A stretch of DNA of 8,909 nt from Acidimicrobiia bacterium (GTDB lineage: Bacteria; Actinomycetota; Acidimicrobiia; Spongiisociales; JAENVV01), in NCBI GenBank assembly GCA_020352575.1, contig CP070681.1:75912-84820 (forward strand), given 5' to 3'. Shown in pieces: positions 1 through 5,917 of this stretch. A model generated the notes under the pieces. It was not told the DNA's origin, made no database searches, and was given only the letters and a program-made list of their open reading frames with translations. Every line of letters begins with the position of its first letter. Within the stretch, counting starts at the first letter, position 1. The position numbers and the translations under genes were made by a program.

Positions 1-45
1 AGCTAAAAAGGTAGGTATTACTGCAATTATTGGAATTGGTGCCAG
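1..45. other. AT-rich tract of foreign composition at the window edge
   Basis: Bases 1-40 contain 13 G/C (about 33%), whereas bases 41-80 contain 33 G/C (about 83%), which is typical of the rest of the window. The tract sits where the N-terminal FAD-binding loop of the following flavoprotein should be, and that frame carries a TAA at 4-6. In another frame (from base 2) it reads AKKVGITAIIGIGAS, a plausible hydrophobic coding stretch that shifts out of frame relative to the flavoprotein. The simplest reading is a chimeric join or a mis-assembled contig end. A genuine rearrangement is possible but less likely. Confidence 0.6.
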
Positions 46-51
46 CCCAGG

Positions 52-1365
52 GCGGCGAGCCAGGCACGGCGTCGGCGTCCTGCCGACGACCTCGAGATCG
101 TGGTCCTCGAACGATCGGGATGGATCTCCTTCTCGGCGTGTGGCGAGCCCTTCTTCATCGCCGGGGAGGTCACCGACCTCCAGCAACTGCTGGCGCGCCG
201 CCCCGAGCAGTTCGAGGCCGACGGGATCGAGGTGCGCATGCACACGGAGGCCACGGCGATCGACCCCGACCGACGGGTGGTGGAGGCACTGGGCCCCACC
301 GGCCCAGCCTCCTTCGAGTACGACCAACTGGTGTACGCCACCGGGGCCGCCCCCATCATCCCGGACATCCGGGACGCCGACGCCGATGGCGTGTTCACGC
401 TCCGCACGCTCGACGACGCGGCTGCCATCCGTGCGGCCACTGGGCACATCACGCGGGCAGTCGTGGTCGGCGGCGGCTACATCGGCATCGAGGTCGCCGA
501 GGCGCTGCTCCGCCGTGGCGTCCGGACCACGATCGTCACCTCGGGTGACACCGTGATGAACCGGGCGCTCGATGAGGACATGGGTCACCTGGCCACCGAT
601 GCCATCCGGTCGCAGGGGGTCGAGGTGCATCCTGGGATCCGGGTCCGGTGCCTCGTCGATGGGGGCGGTGCGGTCATCGGCGTCGAAGCCGATGAGGACG
701 TCCTCCCGGCCGACCTCGTCGTGATCGGCGTGGGTGCCGCACCCGAGGTGGCACTCGCCGAGCGCGCCGGGGTCACCATCGGGCCGACCGGTGCGATCGC
801 CGTCGACGACCGGCAGCGCACGTCGGTCGACGGCATCTGGGCGGCCGGGGACTGCGCAGAGGCCCGGCACGTCGTGTCGGGGCTGCCGGTGAACACGCAG
901 CTCGGCACCGTGGCGAACAAGCAGGGCCGGGTGGCGGGCATCAACCTCGGCGGCGGCGATGCCACATTCCCGGGGGTGCTCGGAACCGCCATCACGAGGT
1001 TCGCCAAGACGGAGATCTCACGCACGGGCCTCTCGGAGCGCCAGGCGACCGAGGCGGGGATCGCCCACTCGGTGGGGACCGTGGAGAGTTCGACCATCGC
1101 CGGGTACATGACCGACACCGCGCCGATGATGATCAAGGCGCTCTGCGAGCAGGGCACAGGACGACTCCTCGGCGCCCAGATCGTCGGCGGTCCCGGTGCC
1201 GGAAAGCGCATCGACACGTTCGCCGCCGCAATATGGGGTGGCCTCGGCGGTCACGACCTCGCCATGGCCGACCTCTCCTACGCCCCGCCCTTCTCCGGTG
1301 TCTGGGATCCGGTGATGATCGCCGCCAGAAGGGCCGCCGACCGCGCACTCGGCATCTCCACCTGA
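52..1365 (+). CDS. CoA-disulfide reductase/NADH oxidase-like FAD-dependent oxidoreductase, 5'-truncated
   Basis: This is a pyridine nucleotide-disulfide oxidoreductase of the CoA-disulfide reductase/NADH oxidase group, which reduces disulfides, persulfides or oxygen with NAD(P)H through FAD and one redox cysteine. Counting from the GTG at base 100, the single-Cys site SACGEP is at 12-17 (Cys14). The NAD(P) loop GGGYIGIE is at 124-131, the second FAD site AAGDC at 248-252, and the [15 protein letters not shown] segment at 263-277. A C-terminal dimerisation domain includes [11 protein letters not shown] at 394-404. Homology clearly extends upstream of that GTG: in-frame codons from 52 read [18 protein letters not shown], as in family members. 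The first dozen or so residues with the GxGxxG FAD loop are therefore missing, replaced by the AT-rich tract. No rhodanese domain follows. The second Rossmann strand ends Thr-Ser (147-148) rather than with an acidic residue, so NADPH use is possible. The precise substrate cannot be told. Confidence 0.88.
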   Translation, partial: AASQARRRRPADDLEIVVLERSGWISFSACGEPFFIAGEVTDLQQLLARRPEQFEADGIEVRMHTEATAIDPDRRVVEALGPTGPASFEYDQLVYATGAAPIIPDIRDADADGVFTLRTLDDAAAIRAATGHITRAVVVGGGYIGIEVAEALLRRGVRTTIVTSGDTVMNRALDEDMGHLATDAIRSQGVEVHPGIRVRCLVDGGGAVIGVEADEDVLPADLVVIGVGAAPEVALAERAGVTIGPTGAIAVDDRQRTSVDGIWAAGDCAEARHVVSGLPVNTQLGTVANKQGRVAGINLGGGDATFPGVLGTAITRFAKTEISRTGLSERQATEAGIAHSVGTVESSTIAGYMTDTAPMMIKALCEQGTGRLLGAQIVGGPGAGKRIDTFAAAIWGGLGGHDLAMADLSYAPPFSGVWDPVMIAARRAADRALGIST

Positions 1366-1383
1366 GGCGGAACGCCGAGGCGG

Positions 1384-1389
1384 TAGCCT
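1384..1389 (+). promoter_or_regulatory. Candidate -10 box (TAGCCT) of a leaderless promoter
   Basis: TAGCCT fits the actinobacterial TANNNT -10 pattern and ends 7 nt before the ATG at 1397, so transcription would start at or next to the start codon. No Shine-Dalgarno sequence lies at normal spacing before that ATG, which agrees with a leaderless mRNA. A weak -35 candidate, CTGAGG at 1362-1367, overlaps the stop codon of the upstream gene. This is a pattern-based prediction only. Confidence 0.4.
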
Positions 1390-1396
1390 CGTCGCC

Positions 1397-2563
1397 ATGT
1401 CCGACATCTCCCCACGCATCGCCGCCATCGCCCCGTCTGCGACCCTCGCCATCACCTCGAAGGCAAAGGCCCTGCGCGCCGAGGGCAAGCCCGTCATCGG
1501 CTTCGGCGCCGGCGAGCCGGACTTCCCCACGCCCGACCACGTCGTCGAGGCCGCCGCCGCTGCGGTGCGGGACCCCCGCAATCACAAGTACTCGCCAGCC
1601 GCCGGCCTCCCCGAACTCCGGGCCGCCGTCGCCGCTCGCATGTCCGACGGTGGGGTGCCGACCGAGGCGGCCGACGTCCTCATCACGAATGGAGGCAAGC
1701 AGGCCGTGTACTCCGCCTTCGCCACCCTCATGGGACCCGGCGACGAAGTGCTCCTCCCCGCTCCCTACTGGGTGTCGTACCCCGAAGCGATCCACCTTGC
1801 CGGAGCCACCCCCGTGATCGTGTCCACCGGGATCGATGCCGGGTTCAAGGTGACCCCGGACCTCCTCGAGTCACACCGGACGGAGGCCACGAAGGCCCTC
1901 ATCTTCGTGAGTCCCTCGAACCCGACCGGGGCGGTGTACTCGGCCGACGAGGTGCGTGCCATCGGTGCATGGGCTGCCGAGCACGGGGTGTGGGTGCTCA
2001 CCGATGAGATCTACGACCACCTCGTGTACGGCGACGCCACCTTCACCTCGATGCCGGCCGTCGTCCCCGAGGTCCGCGATCGGTGCGTCGTGCTGAACGG
2101 CGTTGCGAAGACCTACGCAATGACCGGCTGGAGGGTCGGGTGGATGGCAGGTCCGAGCGCGGTGATCACGGCGGCGAGCAACCTCCAGTCGCACCTCTGC
2201 TCCAACGTGGCCAACGTGTCGCAGATGGCAGCCCTCGCCGCCATCACCGGCCCGACCGAGCCGGTGGAGGCGATGCACGAGGCGTTCGACCGACGCCGGC
2301 GGACCATGCACCGCATGCTGAATGAGATCCCGGGCGTCGAGTGCCTCGAGCCCCAAGGTGCGTTCTACGCCTTCCCATCGTTCGCCGGTGCGGCCGGGGA
2401 GCGGTCCACGCTCGACCTCGCCGCCGAGATCCTCGAAGAGTCCCTCGTGGCGCTCGTGCCCGGCGAGGCCTTCGGGGCACCCGGCTACATGCGCCTGTCG
2501 TACGCGCTCGGGGACGAGGACCTCGAGGAGGGTCTCCGGCGACTGGCCGCCCACCTGGCCTGA
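1397..2563 (+). CDS. aspC: Pyridoxal-phosphate aspartate-type aminotransferase (class I)
   Basis: A 388-residue fold-type I aminotransferase, close to the usual 385-400 of the Thermus/Bacillus-type (class Ib) aspartate aminotransferases, which exchange amino groups between aspartate and 2-oxoglutarate in the cytosol. Visible marks are the substrate-side motif [10 protein letters not shown] at 38-47, SPSNPTG at 172-178 (Asn175 contacts the cofactor), [12 protein letters not shown] with Asp203 and Tyr206, the Schiff-base lysine Lys238 in [13 protein letters not shown], and the alpha-carboxylate-binding Arg366 in MRLSYA. All key residues are intact. The ATG at 1397 gives the standard N-terminus ([15 protein letters not shown]) and fits a leaderless promoter. 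It lies 31 nt after the flavoprotein gene and 43 nt before the next gene. Some relatives act on prephenate, alanine or aromatic amino acids, so the exact substrate is an inference. Confidence 0.93.
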   Translation: MSDISPRIAAIAPSATLAITSKAKALRAEGKPVIGFGAGEPDFPTPDHVVEAAAAAVRDPRNHKYSPAAGLPELRAAVAARMSDGGVPTEAADVLITNGGKQAVYSAFATLMGPGDEVLLPAPYWVSYPEAIHLAGATPVIVSTGIDAGFKVTPDLLESHRTEATKALIFVSPSNPTGAVYSADEVRAIGAWAAEHGVWVLTDEIYDHLVYGDATFTSMPAVVPEVRDRCVVLNGVAKTYAMTGWRVGWMAGPSAVITAASNLQSHLCSNVANVSQMAALAAITGPTEPVEAMHEAFDRRRRTMHRMLNEIPGVECLEPQGAFYAFPSFAGAAGERSTLDLAAEILEESLVALVPGEAFGAPGYMRLSYALGDEDLEEGLRRLAAHLA

Positions 2564-2591
2564 CCCCGCAGGAGGCCATCCGGGCCGCCCC

Positions 2592-2597
2592 TACACT
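2592..2597 (+). promoter_or_regulatory. Candidate -10 box (TACACT) just before the dehydrogenase gene
   Basis: TACACT fits TANNNT and ends 9 nt before the ATG at 2607, which would give a leaderless or almost leaderless transcript. No Shine-Dalgarno sequence lies 4-12 nt before that ATG. No convincing -35 box is visible. If real, it would drive the dehydrogenase, transporter and lipid kinase cluster. The same hexamer recurs before the gene at 8849. Confidence 0.4.
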
Positions 2598-2606
2598 CGC
2601 TGACCC

Positions 2607-3683
2607 ATGGCTTCTTCTTCGACCGCGATGCTGCTGGTCGGTCCCCGCCAGTTCACGAAGACCCGGCTCCGGGTCCCCGATGTCGCGCACGGGGGATGGC
2701 TGGCGATCGAGTCCACCGCGATCTCCGGGGTGGAGGTCCAGGCGTGGAAGGGCATCACCCAACTCGTCCGCTACCCGCTCATCCCTGGCCACGAGGTCGT
2801 GGGGCGCATCGCCTCCGATCCGGAAGGGACCTTCGGGCTCCCCGTCGGCACCAGGGTCGTGGTGGAGGGCGGCATCCGTTGCAACGAGTGCGAACGGTGC
2901 CGTAACGGCCTCGCAGTGTGCACCGCCCGTCGACCGGCGAACGCCTACGGGCGCCTCCCCTCGACCGAGTCGCCGGGCCTCTGGGGCGGGTTCTCCGAGA
3001 TGATGTACCTCGACCCCGGTGCCCGCGTGCACCCGGTCTCCGATGGCCTCCCCGCGGCCGTCGCCACGTTCGCCCACGCCCTCGCCGACGCCCGCACCTG
3101 GGCCGTCGAGGTACCGAGCCTCGCCGCCGGTGACACCGTGCTCGTCCTCGGACCGGGTCCACGGGGTATCGCCGCCACCATCGCCGCCCGCGAAGCAGGG
3201 GCTGCCTGGGTGGGCGTGGCCGGGCTCGGCCATGACGGTGATCGCCTCGACCTCGCAGCCCGCCTCGGTGCCGACGTCACGATCGACGTCGACCAAGCCG
3301 ACCTCGCCTCCTCGGTCGCCGACTCACTCGGCCGACGCCCGGACGTGGTGATCGACGTGACCAGCCACGACTCCGAGATCATCCTCCAGGCCCTCGACAT
3401 CGTCCGGCCCGGTGGGACCGTCGTGCTGGCGTCGACGAAGGGCACGAACGCCATCGAGCAGCTCTTCTCCGACATCATCGTCATGAAGGAGCTCACCATC
3501 CGGGGCGCGTACGGCGCCACGTCGACGGCCTACGACTGGGCGTGCGCGCACCTCTCGCGGGACGGGCGACTGGACGAGATGGTCACGCATGAGTTCCCAC
3601 TCGACGAGGCGGACCGGGCGATCCTCGCCAGCGCCGGGGAGCTCGGCAGGGAAGATCTCCTCTCCGTGGTGGTGACCCTCTGA
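2607..3683 (+). CDS. Medium-chain (alcohol/threonine dehydrogenase-like) oxidoreductase with atypical zinc site
   Basis: A 358-residue MDR-superfamily protein: an N-terminal GroES-like domain, then a Rossmann domain with GPGPRG at 182-187. The region after it (VGVAGLGHDGDRLDLAARLG) and IVMKELTIRGAYG near the C-terminus resemble threonine/sorbitol dehydrogenase relatives. The catalytic-zinc motif is altered. Where relatives have CG(S/T)D, this protein has SGVE (Ser40-Glu43), although GHE follows at 61-63 with normal spacing. A four-cysteine structural-zinc knuckle is present (Cys92, Cys95, Cys98, Cys105), but the last gap is six residues where most relatives have seven. The protein may therefore bind catalytic zinc differently or not at all, and substrate and direction are unknown. 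The ATG at 2607 matches the family's N-terminus. The stop codon overlaps the probable CTG start of the next gene, implying co-translation. Confidence 0.85.
   Translation: MASSSTAMLLVGPRQFTKTRLRVPDVAHGGWLAIESTAISGVEVQAWKGITQLVRYPLIPGHEVVGRIASDPEGTFGLPVGTRVVVEGGIRCNECERCRNGLAVCTARRPANAYGRLPSTESPGLWGGFSEMMYLDPGARVHPVSDGLPAAVATFAHALADARTWAVEVPSLAAGDTVLVLGPGPRGIAATIAAREAGAAWVGVAGLGHDGDRLDLAARLGADVTIDVDQADLASSVADSLGRRPDVVIDVTSHDSEIILQALDIVRPGGTVVLASTKGTNAIEQLFSDIIVMKELTIRGAYGATSTAYDWACAHLSRDGRLDEMVTHEFPLDEADRAILASAGELGREDLLSVVVTL
3668..3675 (+). promoter_or_regulatory. Shine-Dalgarno-like site (GGTGGTGA) deciding a CTG start
   Basis: GGTGGTGA differs by one base from the strong site GGAGGTGA and lies 4 nt before the CTG at 3680. 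It sits inside the last codons of the dehydrogenase gene. It is the main sequence support for starting the transporter at that CTG, since no ATG, GTG or TTG is available in frame. The match may partly reflect a run of valine codons. Confidence 0.4.
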
Positions 3684-4894
3684 CCCCCGCCCCGACCCGC
3701 GCGTCGACGCGGGCCTGGATCCTCTACGACCTGGCGAACACCATCTTCGCCTTCGGTGTCACCGGCCTCTACTTCGCCCTCTGGCTCAAGGACGAGGGGC
3801 AGCCGGACTCCGCCGTGGCGATTCCCACGGCGATCGCAATGGCGATCGTCGTCGTGGCCGGACCATGGGTGGGCGCCCGCACCGACCACTCTGGGCGTCG
3901 TGTCCCGGTCCTCGTGTGGGGCACCGTGGTCACCATCGCCTCGACGGCGGCGCTCGCCACCTTCGGCGTGCCCGTCTCGCTCGTCCTCTTCGTGATCGCG
4001 CTCATCGGGTTCAACATCGCAGGGATCGCCTACGACGCCCTCCTCCCCGACGTGGCGACCGATGACACCATCGGCCGCGTCTCGGGCCTCGGCGTCGGCT
4101 TCGGGTACTTCGGATCGGTGATCGGGTTCGGCATCGGCTACCTGCTCAGCGACGTCCTCGAACTCGGAAGCGCTGCGGTGTTCCGGGCGCTCGCCATCGC
4201 GTTCCTCCTCTTCGCCCTCCCGTCGTTCTTCCAGATCGTCGAACCGGAGCGCCCCCGCCGAACCGATCCCCCACCGACCTTGCGGCAGGTCTTCTCCCAC
4301 CTGTTCGCTTCGTGGAGACGTGCGAGGACCGTCCCGGGTGTCGCACGATTCCTCGTCGGTCGCTTCATGTACACCGACGCCATCAACACCCTCACGGGTG
4401 GGTTCCTCGCCATCTTTGCCACCCGCGACATGGGCCTGACCGACGGGGAGACCCAACTCCTCCTCATCGAAGCGGTGCTCGTGGCGATCATCGGCGGGTT
4501 CATCGCGGCACGACTCGTCGACCGGGTCGGGCCTCGCCGCTACCTCCACGCCATGCTGTGGATCTGGATCGGCGCGCTCATCGTCGGGATCATCGCGGCT
4601 GTGACGCTCACGACGTGGCTGGCCTGGGTCCTCGGGGCCGCCGGCGGCATCGCACTCGGCGGCGTGTGGGCATCCGATCGCGCCTACATGGCAGCCCTCA
4701 CGCCCCGTGAGTGGTACGGCGAGTTCTATGGCCTCTACGGCACGGTCGGGCGCTTTGCCACCATCACCGGACCACTCCTCTGGGCACTCGTCGTCGATGG
4801 GTTCGGGGCCGATCGCTGGGTCCTCGTCGCCGTGCTTGCAGCCGTCGTGCTCGGCTCGAGGTGGATCCTCCAGGGGGTGCCGCGTGTCGCGTGA
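3680..4894 (+). CDS. MFS transporter, UMF1/Atg22-like, probable CTG start
   Basis: A polytopic inner-membrane protein of the major facilitator superfamily, resembling bacterial UMF1/Atg22-like permeases. Family marks are AWILYDLANTIFAF in the first membrane segment, the motif-A loop GARTDHSGRR after segment 2, AYDALLPDVA then GRVSGLG before segment 5, RFMYTDAINTL at segment 7, and EFYGLYGTVGRFATITGPLL near the end. About 12 hydrophobic segments are visible, with a charged central loop (roughly residues 183-222). The start is unusual: the frame is open from 3593, but the first ATG/GTG/TTG is the GTG at 3815, which would delete the first membrane segment. CTG at 3680, overlapping the previous TGA and preceded by GGTGGTGA, gives a 404-residue product with a short cytoplasmic tail, as expected. 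The stop overlaps the next gene's GTG region by 11 nt. Substrate unknown; Atg22 itself exports amino acids from yeast vacuoles, but that should not be transferred. Confidence 0.85.
   Translation: MTPAPTRASTRAWILYDLANTIFAFGVTGLYFALWLKDEGQPDSAVAIPTAIAMAIVVVAGPWVGARTDHSGRRVPVLVWGTVVTIASTAALATFGVPVSLVLFVIALIGFNIAGIAYDALLPDVATDDTIGRVSGLGVGFGYFGSVIGFGIGYLLSDVLELGSAAVFRALAIAFLLFALPSFFQIVEPERPRRTDPPPTLRQVFSHLFASWRRARTVPGVARFLVGRFMYTDAINTLTGGFLAIFATRDMGLTDGETQLLLIEAVLVAIIGGFIAARLVDRVGPRRYLHAMLWIWIGALIVGIIAAVTLTTWLAWVLGAAGGIALGGVWASDRAYMAALTPREWYGEFYGLYGTVGRFATITGPLLWALVVDGFGADRWVLVAVLAAVVLGSRWILQGVPRVA
4872..4879 (+). promoter_or_regulatory. Shine-Dalgarno site (AGGGGGTG) for the lipid kinase gene
   Basis: AGGGGGTG closely matches AGGAGGTG and lies 4 nt before the GTG at 4884, inside the end of the transporter gene. 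It supports that GTG as the start, rather than the longer open frame that begins further upstream, and supports translation of the lipid kinase by ribosomes finishing the transporter. Confidence 0.5.
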
Positions 4895-5801
4895 CCGGGC
4901 GCTCATCATCGCCAACCCGGCCGCGTCCTCGTTCACGGGTGCGGCGTTCCGGGAGGTGAGCCGGGTGCTGTCCGATCGGTGGGACCTCGAACAGCACTGG
5001 CCGGAGAGCCCATCGATCACCCACGCCCTCACCCGCGAGGCCCCGGAGCGGGGGATCACGGCCGTGTTCGCCATGGGTGGCGACGGCGTCGTCCACCACG
5101 CCGCGCAGGGCCTCGTCGGCACCGACGTTCCGCTCGGCGTCATCCCATCGGGGACAACCAACGTCCTCGCCCGGATCCTCGAGCTCCCCAGCCGGGCCAT
5201 CGCCGCCGGCCACCACCACCTCGAAGCCACGGTCCGCGTCGTCCCCACGATCCGCCTCACCGTCGAACAGGAGGACGGAGAGACCACGAGGACCCACGCC
5301 CTGTTCGCGCTCGGCTTCGGATTCGATGCCGACGTGGTCGAACTCGCCGAAGCAGCGGGGCATCGAAAACGGACGTTGGGAGCCGCCCACTACGCCATCA
5401 GCACCGTGCGCCAGTTCATGGGGTACGTCGGCCGGCGCCCGCACGCAATGGTCGACGTGGGAGACGGACCGAAGGACGCCGTGGCTGCCCAGGTGCAGCT
5501 CCACGACATCTACACCTTCTTCGGCCCGATCCCGCTCCGGGCGGGACCGTCGTCGCCTGGCGCGCTCACCGTGGCTACCTACCGCAAGCTCACCCCATGG
5601 ATGTTGCCTGGCCTTGCCATCGGGGCCGCGACCGGCCGCGGTGGGCAGGTGCACAATGTCGAGGTCGCCCTGGATCGCTCGACCGTGAAGATCACCGCCG
5701 TCGATGACCCCCTTCACGCCCAGGCCGACGGGGAGCCACTCGGCCAGGTGCACTCGGTCATCGTCGACCTTGCGCCCGACTCCCTCCGCGTCTTCGCCTA
5801 G
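4884..5801 (+). CDS. Diacylglycerol kinase-family lipid kinase (DagK/YegS-like)
   Basis: A 305-residue protein, typical in length for the bacterial DagK/YegS/BmrU family of soluble, membrane-associating lipid kinases that phosphorylate diacylglycerol or related lipids with ATP. The N-terminus (ALIIANPAA) is the usual first strand. The nucleotide loop is MGGDGVVHHAAQGL at 64-77 (GGDG at 65-68), where the common form is GGDGTVNE. The second signature is GVIPSGTTNVLAR at 85-97. The C-terminal part carries FGFDADVV at 145-152 and ADGEPLG at 281-287, the conserved DGE region. The GTG at 4884 was chosen because the frame upstream lies inside the transporter gene and lacks homology, and because of the good ribosome site. 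It overlaps the transporter by 11 nt. The loop substitutions could mean altered activity. Likely substrate classes are diacylglycerol or phospholipid-derived lipids; which one cannot be told. Confidence 0.88.
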   Translation: MSRDRALIIANPAASSFTGAAFREVSRVLSDRWDLEQHWPESPSITHALTREAPERGITAVFAMGGDGVVHHAAQGLVGTDVPLGVIPSGTTNVLARILELPSRAIAAGHHHLEATVRVVPTIRLTVEQEDGETTRTHALFALGFGFDADVVELAEAAGHRKRTLGAAHYAISTVRQFMGYVGRRPHAMVDVGDGPKDAVAAQVQLHDIYTFFGPIPLRAGPSSPGALTVATYRKLTPWMLPGLAIGAATGRGGQVHNVEVALDRSTVKITAVDDPLHAQADGEPLGQVHSVIVDLAPDSLRVFA

Positions 5802-5806
5802 GACGC

Positions 5807-5843
5807 GAAGAGACCCCGGCAAGGGGGGCGCCGGGGCCTCTTC
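5807..5843. terminator. Strong hairpin between convergent genes, probable bidirectional terminator
   Basis: The left arm GAAGAG-A-CCCCGGC (5807-5820) pairs with GCCGGGG-C-CTCTTC (5830-5843): 13 base pairs and one A-C mismatch around a 9-nt loop. It begins 5 nt after the lipid kinase stop and lies 74 nt beyond the stop of the convergent GTPase gene. There is no T-tract on either side, so it may act by an atypical intrinsic mechanism, or help Rho or protect 3' ends. Nothing else was recognised in the rest of the 116-nt gap. Confidence 0.65.
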
Positions 5844-5917
5844 TGTTGCGGGACATGGAACGCCGTTGGTGCGATGTCGATGCCAGGGAGCTCGAGTCGC
5901 CGGCGTCCCACGCTCCG

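Noticed and set aside
2570..2575. Perfect AGGAGG sequence upstream of the dehydrogenase gene
   Set aside because: It is 31 nt before the ATG at 2607, too far to serve it, and the dehydrogenase frame has a TGA at 2601-2603 in between. No other credible start follows it.
4707..4883. N-terminal extension of the lipid kinase frame back to 4707
   Set aside because: The extension lies wholly within the transporter gene and is not kinase-like. The GTG at 4884 has a good ribosome site and gives the family N-terminus.
3530..5287. 585-codon open frame on the minus strand opposite the transporter and lipid kinase
   Set aside because: The sequence is low-complexity and rich in Asp, Glu, Arg and Gly, typical of an antisense shadow, while the plus strand carries clear family motifs throughout.
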